Source: Labrys sp. KNU-23 (lineage in GTDB: Bacteria > Pseudomonadota > Alphaproteobacteria > Rhizobiales > Labraceae). Taken from it: DNA of 64,000 nucleotides. Under the pieces are notes generated by a model. The model was given only the letters and a program-made list of their open reading frames with translations. It did no database searches and had not been told where the DNA came from. This document shows, piece by piece, positions 52,359 to 61,208 of the stretch. Made by a program: the position numbers and the translations under genes. The stretch spans positions 3,297,501 to 3,361,500 of the forward strand of contig NZ_CP043489.1 in the NCBI RefSeq assembly GCF_008330945.1. Reading direction: 5' to 3'. Position 1 is the first letter of the stretch, and each line of letters begins with the position of its first letter.

Positions 52359-53993
52359 ATGGCTTCTTCTGCACCGCTCCTCCAGGTTCGCGATCTCTCC
52401 GTGGCTTTCCGGGCGGAGGGCCAGCCGGAACTGGCGGTCGACAAGGTTTCCTTCAACCTCGACAAGGGCGAGACCCTGGCGCTGGTGGGGGAATCGGGCT
52501 CGGGCAAATCGGTCACGGCCCTGTCGATCGTGCAGCTTCTCAATTATCCCGCCGCCTCCCACCCCTCGGGCGAAGTGCTGTTTCGCGGCGAGAATCTCCT
52601 GGGTGCGCCGGAAAAGACCCTGCAGCGCGTGCGCGGGGCCGACATCACCATGGTGTTCCAGGAGCCGATGACCTCGCTCAACCCGCTCCACACCATCGAG
52701 CGGCAGGTCGGCGAGATCCTCAGCGTGCATCGCGGCCTGTCGAAGCGGGCGGCACGCGCGCGTTCGCTGGAACTCCTGACGCAGGTCGGCATCCGCGAGC
52801 CGGAAAAGCGCCTCGACGCCTATCCCCACCAGCTCTCCGGTGGCCAGCGCCAGCGCGTGATGATCGCCATGGCGCTCGCCAACGATCCCGACCTCTTGAT
52901 CGCGGACGAGCCCACCACGGCGCTCGACGTCACCGTCCAGGCCCAGATCCTCGCTCTCCTGAAGGAAATGCAGGCGAGGACCGGCATGGCCATGCTGTTC
53001 ATCACCCATGACCTGTCGATCGTGCGCAAGCTCGCCGACCGTGTCTGCGTGATGCTGAAGGGGCGCATCGTCGATGCCGGCCCGACAGCAGAGGTCTTCG
53101 CCAATCCGACCAGCGACTATACCAGGCGGCTGCTGGCGGCCGAGCCGAAGGGCAGGGCGACGCCTTTCGATGCGCAGGCCCGCACCATCGTTTCCGCCGA
53201 CGATCTCAAGGTCTGGTTCCCGATCAGGGCCGGGCTGATGCGCAGCACGGTCGGCCACGTCAAGGCGGTCGACGGCGTCAGCCTCGCCGTGAAGGAAGGC
53301 CAGACCCTCGGCGTCGTCGGCGAATCCGGTTCGGGCAAGACCACGCTGGGCCTCGCCCTGCTGCGGCTGATCTCCTCGACCGGGCCGATCGCCTATCTCG
53401 GCAAACCGATCCAGGGTCTCGACCGGCGGGCGATGATGCCGCTGCGCAAGCAGATGCAGATCGTTTTCCAGGATCCCTATGGCTCGCTCTCGCCGCGCCT
53501 GTCGGTGGGCGAGATCGTCGAGGAGGGGCTGCAGGTGCTCGGCGGAGGGCTCGACGCCGGCGAGCGACGGGCGGCCGTCGCCCGGGCGCTTGCCGATGTC
53601 GGCCTCGAACCCAAGGCGATGGATCGCTATCCGCATGAATTTTCGGGCGGGCAGCGCCAGCGCATCGCCATTGCGCGCGCCATGGTGCTGCAGCCGAAAT
53701 TCCTGGTGCTGGACGAGCCGACCTCGGCGCTCGACATGTCGGTCCAGGCCCAGATCGTCGACCTGCTGCGCGAATTGCAGCAGCGCCACAAGCTCGCCTA
53801 TCTCTTCATCAGCCATGACCTGAAGGTGGTGCGGGCGCTCGCCAACGAGGTGATGGTGATGCAGGGCGGGAAGATCGTCGAGCACGCCCCCGCCAGCGAG
53901 ATCTTCGAGCACCCGCGCGAGGACTACACCAAGGCCCTGTTCGCCGCCGCCTTTGCCATGGCCGCTGCCCCGGAGGGCGTGGTGGGGCAGTGA
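52359..53993 (+). CDS. Fused two-domain oligopeptide-type ABC ATPase (YejF/GsiA-like)
   Basis: A 544-residue protein with two complete ATPase domains in tandem (DppD-like then DppF-like). Each has Walker A (GESGSGKS at about 43 and GESGSGKT at about 325), an LSGGQRQR or FSGGQRQR signature, and Walker B (LLIADEPTTALD, FLVLDEPTSALD). It would power a peptide or nickel-type importer. The permease and binding-protein genes (yejABE-like) are not adjacent, so it is orphaned or works with subunits encoded elsewhere. The ATG at 52359 is preferred over TTG 52353. Confidence 0.9.
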   Translation: MASSAPLLQVRDLSVAFRAEGQPELAVDKVSFNLDKGETLALVGESGSGKSVTALSIVQLLNYPAASHPSGEVLFRGENLLGAPEKTLQRVRGADITMVFQEPMTSLNPLHTIERQVGEILSVHRGLSKRAARARSLELLTQVGIREPEKRLDAYPHQLSGGQRQRVMIAMALANDPDLLIADEPTTALDVTVQAQILALLKEMQARTGMAMLFITHDLSIVRKLADRVCVMLKGRIVDAGPTAEVFANPTSDYTRRLLAAEPKGRATPFDAQARTIVSADDLKVWFPIRAGLMRSTVGHVKAVDGVSLAVKEGQTLGVVGESGSGKTTLGLALLRLISSTGPIAYLGKPIQGLDRRAMMPLRKQMQIVFQDPYGSLSPRLSVGEIVEEGLQVLGGGLDAGERRAAVARALADVGLEPKAMDRYPHEFSGGQRQRIAIARAMVLQPKFLVLDEPTSALDMSVQAQIVDLLRELQQRHKLAYLFISHDLKVVRALANEVMVMQGGKIVEHAPASEIFEHPREDYTKALFAAAFAMAAAPEGVVGQ

Positions 53994-54057
53994 TTTGGAG
54001 GGCGGGTCTTCAGAGACTGACTTGAAACCCGCAACGAGGCCGACAAAAGCTCAATTC

Positions 54058-54151
54058 TTGTCATGCCCGGGCTTGTCCCGGGCATCCAGGCACCACAACC
54101 TATCGAGGCTGTAACGCTGGATCACCGGGTCGAAGCCCGGTGATGACAAAG
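54058..54151. repeat. Repeat family B, full copy
   Basis: Left hairpin catgcccgggcttgtcccgg gcatccagg; right hairpin gatcaccgggtcgaagcccg gtgatgaca. It lies between the ABC ATPase and SRPBCC genes, together with a second short stem (ctggtctgaagaccag) at about 54221-54236. Confidence 0.75.
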
Positions 54152-54245
54152 GTGGAGGTTCCCGAGACGTTTCGGCCAGGCCGATAATACCAGCCAGGCA
54201 GCGCCGAGTCGGCCGGTAAGGCTGGTCTGAAGACCAGTCCCCCGA

Positions 54246-54680
54246 TTACTTCAGCTTCTCGCCCAACGCCTTCCAGCCCGCCGCGAAGACGTGGGTCGAA
54301 ACGATCTCGACATATTTGCCGGCATCGGCGGGTGCCTCGTCGAACGTCGCGCTCCATTCGGCGAAGGTACGGTTGCCGTCGGTGATCGGGATCAGGCGGA
54401 TCACGGCCACATAGTTTTCGACCGGGAAGGCCGGCTTGACGAAATTATAGCTGAGCGTATGCGCGGCATCGTCGAGCGCCAGCAGGCGCTCGCGTACGTG
54501 GGCGCCGTCGGCGAGGTGGAAGGAGCGGACGGAACCGACGGCATCGGCGCTGCGGCCGTCCTCGATCTCGCTCGAGGCAATGGCCGGATGCCAGTCCGGC
54601 AAGGCGTTGAAGTCGCGTACGACGGTCCACACGGTCTCGATTGGCGCATCGATCACGGCGCTCGCATAGGCCTTGGCCAT
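54246..54680 (-). CDS. SRPBCC (START-like) family protein
   Basis: A 144-residue START/Bet v1-fold protein (polyketide cyclase / dehydrase group): AVIDAPIETVWTVVRDFNALPDWHPAI at the N-terminus and VFAAGWKALGEKL at the end. These proteins bind hydrophobic ligands; the function here is unknown. It is on the same strand as, and 167 nt downstream of, the PEP-hydrolase-type gene, with an inverted repeat between them. Confidence 0.8.
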   Translation of the reverse strand: MAKAYASAVIDAPIETVWTVVRDFNALPDWHPAIASSEIEDGRSADAVGSVRSFHLADGAHVRERLLALDDAAHTLSYNFVKPAFPVENYVAVIRLIPITDGNRTFAEWSATFDEAPADAGKYVEIVSTHVFAAGWKALGEKLK

Positions 54681-54727
54681 GGTTTTCTCCCTTATGTTGA
54701 AGTTATCGCTTCGCCGACCCTGCCAAC

Positions 54728-54810
54728 GTCATTGCGAGCGCAGCGAAGCAATCCAGTTTTGCGGACACGGTGCTGGTGGCTCTGGATTGCTTCGCTGCGC
54801 TCGCAATGAC
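54728..54810. repeat. Perfect 29-bp inverted repeat
   Basis: Arms at 54728-54756 (gtcattgcgagcgcagcgaa then gcaatccag) and 54782-54810 pair without mismatch around a 25-nt loop. This GTCATTGCGAGC element is widely dispersed in proteobacterial genomes. It lies between the PEP-hydrolase-type gene and the SRPBCC gene. Confidence 0.85.
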
Positions 54811-54847
54811 AGGGACTATGGCTTGGCAATAGATCTTTGATGAAATG

Positions 54848-55684
54848 CTATTTGCTGATGTTGAGGTTCTTGAAAGCTTGCGTCTGGGCGACCAGCGCCT
54901 TTTCCACCGGCAGGCGCTCCATGCTGGAGGCGCCGTAGAAGCCGTGGCAGCCCGGGCAGTTGGCCAGGATGAAGCGGGCGTCATCCGGCTCGGCGATGGG
55001 CCCGCCATGGCAGAGCACGATGATCCCGGGCGAGACCTCGCGCGCCGCGGCGGCGATGGCGTTGATCTCGCCGACACAGCCTTCCAGGGTGAGCGCGGTG
55101 TCGGCGCCGATCGAGCCGCCCGTGGTCAGGCCCATATGGGCGACGATGATGTCGGCCCCGGCCCGGGCCATGGCGCGCGCATCGTCCGGGTTGAAGACAT
55201 AGGGCGTGGTGAGCAGGTCCTTCTCGCGGGCCAGGCGGACGAGATCGACCTCCAGGGCATAGCCCATGCCGGTCTCCTCCAGATTGGCCCTGAACTTGCC
55301 GTCGATCAGGCCCACCGTCGGGAAATTCTGGATGCCGGCAAAGCCCATCGCCTTGAGCTGATCGAGGAAGGGGCCGAACTGGCAGAAGGGGTCGGTGCCG
55401 TTGACGCCGGCGAGCACGGGCGTGTGCTTGACCACCGGCAGCACTTCGCGCGCCATGTCGACCACGATCTCGTTGGCATTGCCATAGGCGAGCAGGCCGG
55501 CGAGCGAGCCGCGGCCGGCCATGCGGTAGCGGCCGGAATTGTAGATCACGATCAGGTCGATGCCGCCCGCTTCCTCGCATTTGGCCGAGAGGCCGGTGCC
55601 GGCGCCGCCGCCGATGATCGGCCGTCCCTCGGCGATCATGCCGCGAAACCGGGCCAGGATCCTCTCGCGCTCGCTTCCAGCCAT
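54848..55684 (-). CDS. Phosphoenolpyruvate hydrolase-type TIM barrel (UPF0261 partner)
   Basis: A 278-residue protein of the PEP hydrolase-like TIM-barrel group. Segments include GGGAGTGLSAKCEEAGGIDLIV, NEIVVDMAREVLP, GINGTDPF-like GVNGTDPFCQ and CHGGPIAEPDDARF. The ATG at 55684 follows the Tm-1-like stop with a single base between (TGA-C-ATG) and has GGAG 9 nt upstream; a TTG at 55699 is also in frame. The strict pairing with a UPF0261 gene is conserved across many bacteria and fungi. The reaction is not established to my knowledge. Confidence 0.8.
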   Translation of the reverse strand: MAGSERERILARFRGMIAEGRPIIGGGAGTGLSAKCEEAGGIDLIVIYNSGRYRMAGRGSLAGLLAYGNANEIVVDMAREVLPVVKHTPVLAGVNGTDPFCQFGPFLDQLKAMGFAGIQNFPTVGLIDGKFRANLEETGMGYALEVDLVRLAREKDLLTTPYVFNPDDARAMARAGADIIVAHMGLTTGGSIGADTALTLEGCVGEINAIAAAAREVSPGIIVLCHGGPIAEPDDARFILANCPGCHGFYGASSMERLPVEKALVAQTQAFKNLNISK

Positions 55685-55685
55685 G

Positions 55686-56924
55686 TCAATGCTCTCCAAT
55701 AATGCTCTTGAAATTCGCCAGCAGGGCTTGCGCGAAGGCGGGATCGTTCATCCCGGCGGGCACGCGGATGAGCTGGCGCCGGGGTGTGCGCTGGATCGTC
55801 GCCTCCAGCGCCGCGAACAGGGCGGCGTCGGCCTGCGGGTCATGGAAGGACATGCCGGGCGCATCGAGGAGTGAAACCCCGCCCTCGGGAATGAGGAAGC
55901 GCACCTCGCCCTCGCACTGGTTGAGCTTGTTGCCGATCCAGCGGCCCATTTCGGCATTCTCCGCCGCCGTGGTGCGCATCAGCGTGACCTGCGGGTTGTG
56001 GACATAGAGATTGCGGCCGCGATAGCGCTCCGGCACGCTGTCGAGCGCGCCGAAATTGACCATGTCGAGCGCGCCGCAGGAGCCGACATAGGGCACTTTG
56101 GTGCGGGCGATGGCGCCGAAACGGTCCTCGGTCGCCGCCAGCACGCCACCGAACAGCAGGTCGCAGACTTCGGTGGTGGTGACGTCGAGTACGCCTGCGA
56201 TCAGGCCCGAATCGACCAGCTTTTCCATCGACTGGCCGCCGGTGCCGGTGGCGTGGAAGACGAGGCAGTCATAGTCGGCCGAGAGGTCGGCCACCAGCTG
56301 GTTCACGCAGGGCGTCGTCACCCCGAACATAGTGAGGCCGATGGCCGGCTTGTCGTCGGCCTCGATCGCCGCCTCGGCCCGCCCCCGTGCCATGCCGGCC
56401 ATGGCATTGGCGGCATTGGTCATCACCACGCGGGAGATGCGGTTGAGCCCGGCGACATCCGTCACCGAATGCATCATGGTGATGTCGGTCGGGCCGACAT
56501 AGGCGGCGACATTGCCCGAGGCGACAGTGGAAACCATCAGCTTGGGCGTGCCGACCGGCAATTCGCGCATGGCGGGGGCAACGAGGGCGGTGCCGCCCGA
56601 GCCGCCGAGGCCGATCAGGCCGGCGACGTCGTCCCTGGTGGCGATGAAGCGGGCAAAGGCGAGCGCCATGGCGCTGACGGCCGAACCGCGATCACCGGTG
56701 AACACGGCTTCCGCGCCTTCGGGATGGCTGGCCGCCACGGTGGCGGGCTGGACCTCGACTTCGCTGGCGGTCCCGCTGGTGGAGAGGTCGACCCGGGTGA
56801 CGTCGAGGCCATGGGCACGGATGCGATCCGCCACGAAATTGAGCTCGGTCCCCTTGGTGTCGAAGGTTCCCGCCACATAGACGCTCGACCCGGCCATCGG
56901 TTCCGCTCCCAATTGTCTTATCAT
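55686..56924 (-). CDS. Tm-1-like ATP-binding protein (UPF0261)
   Basis: A 412-residue UPF0261 protein homologous to the N-terminal ATP-binding domain of the tomato Tm-1 antiviral protein. Visible: VAGTFDTKGTELNFV at the N-terminus, IGLGGSGGTALVAPAMRELPVG (nucleotide-binding loop), GMTMFG-like IGLTMFGVTTPC, and VFHATGTGGQSMEKL. In Tm-1 and fungal homologues the partner TIM barrel is fused at the C-terminus; here it is the next gene, coupled by a one-base gap. Metabolic role unknown. Confidence 0.88.
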   Translation of the reverse strand: MIRQLGAEPMAGSSVYVAGTFDTKGTELNFVADRIRAHGLDVTRVDLSTSGTASEVEVQPATVAASHPEGAEAVFTGDRGSAVSAMALAFARFIATRDDVAGLIGLGGSGGTALVAPAMRELPVGTPKLMVSTVASGNVAAYVGPTDITMMHSVTDVAGLNRISRVVMTNAANAMAGMARGRAEAAIEADDKPAIGLTMFGVTTPCVNQLVADLSADYDCLVFHATGTGGQSMEKLVDSGLIAGVLDVTTTEVCDLLFGGVLAATEDRFGAIARTKVPYVGSCGALDMVNFGALDSVPERYRGRNLYVHNPQVTLMRTTAAENAEMGRWIGNKLNQCEGEVRFLIPEGGVSLLDAPGMSFHDPQADAALFAALEATIQRTPRRQLIRVPAGMNDPAFAQALLANFKSIIGEH

Positions 56925-57017
56925 TGTGGCGGAACGCTAGCACAGTCACGGCGGCGGCGTTAAGACGGGCCTTGCGGCAAGTTGTCTTCGCAATGCCGCC
57001 GTCGAGGGGAGGACGCC

Positions 57018-57371
57018 ATGGTCGTGCTGCGCATCGTCGCCAATCTCGCTGCCGCCAACCCGCATGCGGCCCGTGCGTTCTACCAGGATCTGCTCGGCCT
57101 CGAGCCGGTGATGGATCATGGCTGGATCGTCACCTATGCGGGCCAGGGCAGCCAGACGCCCCAGCTCAGCTTGGCCAGCGAGGGCGGCAACGGTACGCCG
57201 GTGCCGGATCTCTCGATCGAGGTTGATAACGTCGACGAGGTCCACGTTCGCGCCGTGGCCGCCGGCTACGCGACCGTCTACGGCCCAGCCGACGAGCCCT
57301 GGGGCGTCCGCCGTTTCTTCCTGCGCGATCCGCTCGGGCGCCTCGTCAACATCCTCTCGCATGCGGGATGA
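57018..57371 (+). CDS. VOC-family (glyoxalase-like) small protein
   Basis: A 117-residue single-domain VOC protein (RIVANLAAANPHAARAFYQDLLGLEPV; RRFFLRDPLGRLVNILSH). Such proteins include glyoxalases, bleomycin-resistance-like binders and many unknowns. The ATG at 57018 is preceded by GGGGAGGA. It is divergent from the UPF0261 gene and converges on the glutamine synthetase-like gene, with 18 nt between stops. Confidence 0.8.
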   Translation: MVVLRIVANLAAANPHAARAFYQDLLGLEPVMDHGWIVTYAGQGSQTPQLSLASEGGNGTPVPDLSIEVDNVDEVHVRAVAAGYATVYGPADEPWGVRRFFLRDPLGRLVNILSHAG

Positions 57372-57389
57372 GTTCAAGCCGCTCGGCCC

Positions 57390-58724
57390 TCAATAGACCT
57401 CGGCGTAGCGGCGGCAGATTTCGGCATCCGACCAGGCCGATGTCGTCTCGATCTCGCTGCGCTTCATCGCCAGGAAGCCCTCGACGATCTCGGGATGGAA
57501 CCAGTCTTGCACGATCGAATCGCGCATGAAGACATCAAGCGCAGCGGGCAAGGTCTCGGGAAGGCGGCTCAGGCCGAGGCGTTCGCGTTCCGAGGGCGGC
57601 AGCGTATCGGGGTCGTTGGCGATCAAAGGCGGCTGCGCCAGCCCTTCCCGGATTCCCGCCAGCCCGGCGCGGATCATCACGCCGAGGGCCCAATAGGGGC
57701 TGGCCGTGTTGTCGGCCGCGCGATATTCGAGATTGAAGGCCTTGGCGATATTGGCGCCGGGCGTTTCCGGTGTCGGGCAGATGCGCACCGAGGCCTCGCG
57801 ATTGAGGGCGCCGAAGGCGGTGTAGGCGGCGCTCCAGTGATGGGGACGCAGGCGGAAATAGGACACCACGCTCGGGGCGGTCAGCGCCACCAAGGCAGGC
57901 ATGTGCCGGACCAGCCCGGCGACGAACTGGCCGGTGGCTTCCGAGACGCGTCCCGGCCGCGCCGGATCGAAACTGGCGGGTGCCCCGTCTGCGGTCCGGA
58001 ACGAGAAATGGATGTGGAGGCCGTTGCCGACTCCGTCCGGTGTGGATTTCGGCACGAAGGTCGAGCGCAGGCCGCAGCAGCGCGCGACCTCGCGCGTCAC
58101 TTCCCGGATCACCACGGCCCGATCGGCGGCGGCGACGGCGTCGGCCGGGCCGCAGACGATTTCGAACTGGTCCCGGCCATATTCGGCCAGCACCATTTCG
58201 GGCTCCACGCCGGCTTCGCGCAGGGCAGCCATCAGCAGCGGGCCGAAGGGATCGGCCCGGCGCATCGAGGCCAGCGAGAAGGAGGGCGCGTGCTCCCAGG
58301 CCGCACCCTCGATCTGGAATTCCATTTCGAAGGCGGCCGTGACCTTGAGGCCGGTTTCCGCCTCGAAATCGGCAAGCGCCGCCTTCAGGAAAGAGCGCCC
58401 GCAACCATGCCAGGGCGTGCCGTCGAGCGCGGTGATGTCGCACAGGACGCCGTTGAGAGGCGTCTTGCCCGGCAGGCTCGCGACCCGGAAGCGGCTGGCT
58501 TCGTCCGGCATCAGGCGCAGATCGCCCGCCGACCCCCAGGGATTGTCCGCCGGGATGCTGTCGAACGGCGTCAAGGCCAGGTTCGCCGGCACCCAACCGC
58601 AGCCCTTGCGCAAGGCGGCTTCTCCCGCCGCCGCCGGAATCCAGCGCCCGCGCGTGAGGCCGATCATGTCGGTGGTGAGGAGCGCGACGAGCTCGTCGCC
58701 GGGTAGGTTCTGGTCCTGGCTCAT
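57390..58724 (-). CDS. Glutamine synthetase-like enzyme (gamma-glutamylation type)
   Basis: A 444-residue member of the glutamine synthetase superfamily. Signatures: FEMEFQI (metal Glu pair), AEYGRDQFEI, NGLHIHFSF, NREASVRI and FNLEYRAADNTASPYWAL. The N-terminal beta-grasp part is short, as in gamma-glutamylpolyamine and gamma-glutamylanilide synthetases, so it may link glutamate to an amine rather than to ammonia. The start at 58724 overlaps the cysteine hydrolase stop by 4 nt. It is last in an APC permease-hydrolase-GS operon. Confidence 0.85.
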   Translation of the reverse strand: MSQDQNLPGDELVALLTTDMIGLTRGRWIPAAAGEAALRKGCGWVPANLALTPFDSIPADNPWGSAGDLRLMPDEASRFRVASLPGKTPLNGVLCDITALDGTPWHGCGRSFLKAALADFEAETGLKVTAAFEMEFQIEGAAWEHAPSFSLASMRRADPFGPLLMAALREAGVEPEMVLAEYGRDQFEIVCGPADAVAAADRAVVIREVTREVARCCGLRSTFVPKSTPDGVGNGLHIHFSFRTADGAPASFDPARPGRVSEATGQFVAGLVRHMPALVALTAPSVVSYFRLRPHHWSAAYTAFGALNREASVRICPTPETPGANIAKAFNLEYRAADNTASPYWALGVMIRAGLAGIREGLAQPPLIANDPDTLPPSERERLGLSRLPETLPAALDVFMRDSIVQDWFHPEIVEGFLAMKRSEIETTSAWSDAEICRRYAEVY

Positions 58725-59359
58725 GCCGACAATCCGTTCAGGCGCCTGACCACCTCGTCGGTATCGCTGACCCAGCAATAGCCACCCATGGCCGAGAGGG
58801 CGGCCCGATGCCTTTCTTCCGAATAGGTGCTGCAGGCATCCTGCACCAGCGTGACGAGATAGCCCCGGTCGGCGCCGTCGCGCACCGCCATGTCGACGCA
58901 TTGGTCGGTGAGCTGGCCGGCAATCACCAGGTTATGCGTATCCAGGTTCCGCAGCACATAGTCGATATTGGTGGAATTGAAGACGCCCGAGGAGGATTTG
59001 GGCAGCACGATCTCGTTGTCGATGGGCTGCAGTTCGTCGATGACGTCGCCATTGGGATCGTCGACCGCGATGTGGATCGGCGTCAGCTTGTGGTCGAGCG
59101 AGCGGTCGCGGCCATCCTTGGTCAGGCTGCGGATGATGGTGTGCAGCACGTTGGCGCCGCCGGCGCGGGCGGCGGCGAGCAGGCGCTGCTGGTTGGGCAC
59201 GACGAGCTCGCGGTTGCGCTTGTAGAAATAGCTGTCCGGATCGGCGTCGGGATGGGCGGGGTCGCGGCCCGGAATGGTCCAGATCTTCTGCACATCGACG
59301 AACAGGATCGAGGTCCTGCCCGGAAGGAAGGCGGAATCCCGGCTGGCGGACGTCGGCAT
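58721..59359 (-). CDS. Cysteine hydrolase, isochorismatase/nicotinamidase superfamily
   Basis: A 212-residue isochorismatase-fold hydrolase. Catalytic Asp in ILFVDVQKIW and Cys in IAGQLTDQCVDMAVRDGAD; EIVLPKSSSGVFNSTNIDYVL supplies the lysine. It would cleave an amide, carbamoyl or similar bond. It overlaps the GS-like gene by 4 nt and follows the APC permease by 87 nt on the same strand, suggesting import, hydrolysis and glutamylation of one substrate. Confidence 0.85.
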   Translation of the reverse strand: MPTSASRDSAFLPGRTSILFVDVQKIWTIPGRDPAHPDADPDSYFYKRNRELVVPNQQRLLAAARAGGANVLHTIIRSLTKDGRDRSLDHKLTPIHIAVDDPNGDVIDELQPIDNEIVLPKSSSGVFNSTNIDYVLRNLDTHNLVIAGQLTDQCVDMAVRDGADRGYLVTLVQDACSTYSEERHRAALSAMGGYCWVSDTDEVVRRLNGLSA

Positions 59360-59446
59360 GGGTGGCTCCTCTCAATCGGCCTGTCTTTGTAACGGAGACC
59401 GGAGCGCATGCATGCGCCCCGGCAAGCGCCTTGTGATTTGGCGATG

Positions 59447-60892
59447 TCAGCTCTTGCTGGGCGCGCCCAGCTCGCCGGCGAGGCGGTTGCCGATGCTGCG
59501 CACCATGCTCGGCGCGCAGAGCGTGACCAGCAATCCGAGCGCGCACCAGGCGAGCGCCAGCACCGGCGCCGCGAAGGGATCGAACGGGCCGACGAGGTTG
59601 AAATAGAGCGCGGTCACGATCACGGCCATGCCCAGGACGGGAATGACGAGTTCCCATTTGGGAATGGCGACCTGGCCGCTGAGGATCAGCCTGGTAACGC
59701 CGACCTCGACCATCAGATAGACCACCATCAGGCAGACCGAGCCGATGATGGCGAAGTGGAAATAGGCGTCGATGGCGAGGTCCCCCGTGCCGATATTCGG
59801 GCGGCCGGTGAGGTTGGCGATGAGATCGACGATGGCGGTTACCGCCAGCACCACCCACACGGCGTTGCGCGGCTGGCCGTGCCGGCTGTCGAGCGCACCG
59901 AGGATCCGGGGGCCGAAGCCGTCCCGGGAGAGGGCGAACAACAGGCGGCTGGCGGTGGCGACGGAGGAAAGATGCGAGCCGAAGGCGGCGAGGACGGCCG
60001 AGAAGATCAGGATCAACGCCACCGGCCGGCCGAGATAGGTCTCGGCCAGGGCGCCGAGCGTGTTGCCTGAGCCCTTGAAGGCCGCAAGGCCCGCCGCATC
60101 CGTACCGAAGCCGATGGTCTGGGCGAACATCACGATGACGAAGAGGGCGCCCGTCAGCACGACCGAGCCGAGCAAAGCGAGGGGGATGTTGCGCTTGGGA
60201 TCGTCGGTCTCCTCGCCCAGCGTCGCACAGCCCTCGAAGCCGGCCCAGGACAGGAAGGCGGCCACAACGGCAGCGGCGACGGCCTGGAAGCCGACGCCAT
60301 CCAGGCTGAAGCTGGAGAAGTCGACATGGGTTGTCGGCGCGCCGCCCTTGGCGAAGATCGTGGCGGTGAGGATGATCATGAAGACGATGCCGATGCCCTC
60401 GACCAGCAGCAGGACCTTGGAGATGGTGCGGGTGTCGCGCGTGCTGAAATAGACGGAAAGCAGCGCTCCGGCGAGGGCCGGCACGATCCAGGGCAGCTGG
60501 TAGGGCTTGTCAGCGCCGTGCTGCAGGGCGGCCAGCAAGGCGTTCGCGAAGGCGCCCAGCGCCGCCAGCGTGCAGATCGAGAAGAAGACATAGGTGCCGA
60601 GCAGGGCAAAACCGGAAAAGAAGCCGGCGCGGGGCCCGACGGTCGCGCCGACCAGGGCATAGGCACTGCCGGCATGGTTGTAGTAGCGGGTCAGCCGGAT
60701 GAAGCCATAGGCGATCAGCGCCACGCCGACCAGGCCGAAGACGAAGACGAGGGGGATGGCCTTGCCGACGGAATCGATCAGCCCCTGGCCGTTGCCGCCC
60801 ATCGCCAGGGTCGGTCCCATCAATCCCAGGGAGAGCGCCAGGGCCTCCCACAATTTCAGCTTGCGTGATGTCTTCCCGTCATTCCCGCTCAT
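59447..60892 (-). CDS. APC-family amino acid/amine permease
   Basis: A 481-residue permease with about 12 hydrophobic helices. GPTLAMGGNGQG in helix 1 and LSWAGFEGCATLGEETDDPKRNIP in helix 6 are the APC signatures (GEE and PxxxP-like ion/substrate region). Substrates are unknown; it is first in the operon with the hydrolase and GS-like genes. Divergent from the RpiR regulator gene, with a candidate operator in the 316-bp gap. Confidence 0.85.
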   Translation of the reverse strand: MSGNDGKTSRKLKLWEALALSLGLMGPTLAMGGNGQGLIDSVGKAIPLVFVFGLVGVALIAYGFIRLTRYYNHAGSAYALVGATVGPRAGFFSGFALLGTYVFFSICTLAALGAFANALLAALQHGADKPYQLPWIVPALAGALLSVYFSTRDTRTISKVLLLVEGIGIVFMIILTATIFAKGGAPTTHVDFSSFSLDGVGFQAVAAAVVAAFLSWAGFEGCATLGEETDDPKRNIPLALLGSVVLTGALFVIVMFAQTIGFGTDAAGLAAFKGSGNTLGALAETYLGRPVALILIFSAVLAAFGSHLSSVATASRLLFALSRDGFGPRILGALDSRHGQPRNAVWVVLAVTAIVDLIANLTGRPNIGTGDLAIDAYFHFAIIGSVCLMVVYLMVEVGVTRLILSGQVAIPKWELVIPVLGMAVIVTALYFNLVGPFDPFAAPVLALAWCALGLLVTLCAPSMVRSIGNRLAGELGAPSKS

Positions 60893-61208
60893 GCTACCCC
60901 ACAGTTTCAGGACACGCGGCGCGCCGGCATGGCGTGCGACGAGGCCATGATGTTTTCGGATGGACGACAGCCGTCATTGTTTGCGCGCGGCATGACTGCC
61001 GAAGCCACGCGCATTGTGCGGACAGAATTCGTGGAACGCGGAAACGGCAGGCCGGGGACCGGGATCCCCCCGTATCGCTTGCTTTTTCGCACGAGCTGCT
61101 TGCTGAAGGCGAAGAAAGCATCGCCGGCCATGTCTGTCAATATTTTTTCATATTTGACGATCAGTCGATATCTATGTCAAAATTCTAACATAACGAGGGC
61201 CGCCGATC
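60893..61208. other. 316-bp divergent promoter region between the APC permease and RpiR genes
   Basis: It holds no gene. It is AT-rich at 61130-61200, where an inverted repeat (61153-61181) lies just upstream of the RpiR start. The rest, nearer the permease, has no obvious structure. Confidence 0.5.
61153..61181. promoter_or_regulatory. Candidate RpiR operator
   Basis: TTTGAC (61153-61158) and GTCAAA (61176-61181) form an inverted pair 17 nt apart, with cgatcagtcgatatc between them. It lies 27 nt upstream of the RpiR ATG in the divergent promoter region of the APC operon. Confidence 0.4.

Noticed and set aside
52173..53912. A 579-codon minus-strand frame opposite the ABC ATPase
   Set aside because: It is an antisense shadow of a duplicated ATPase domain, and no motif is present.
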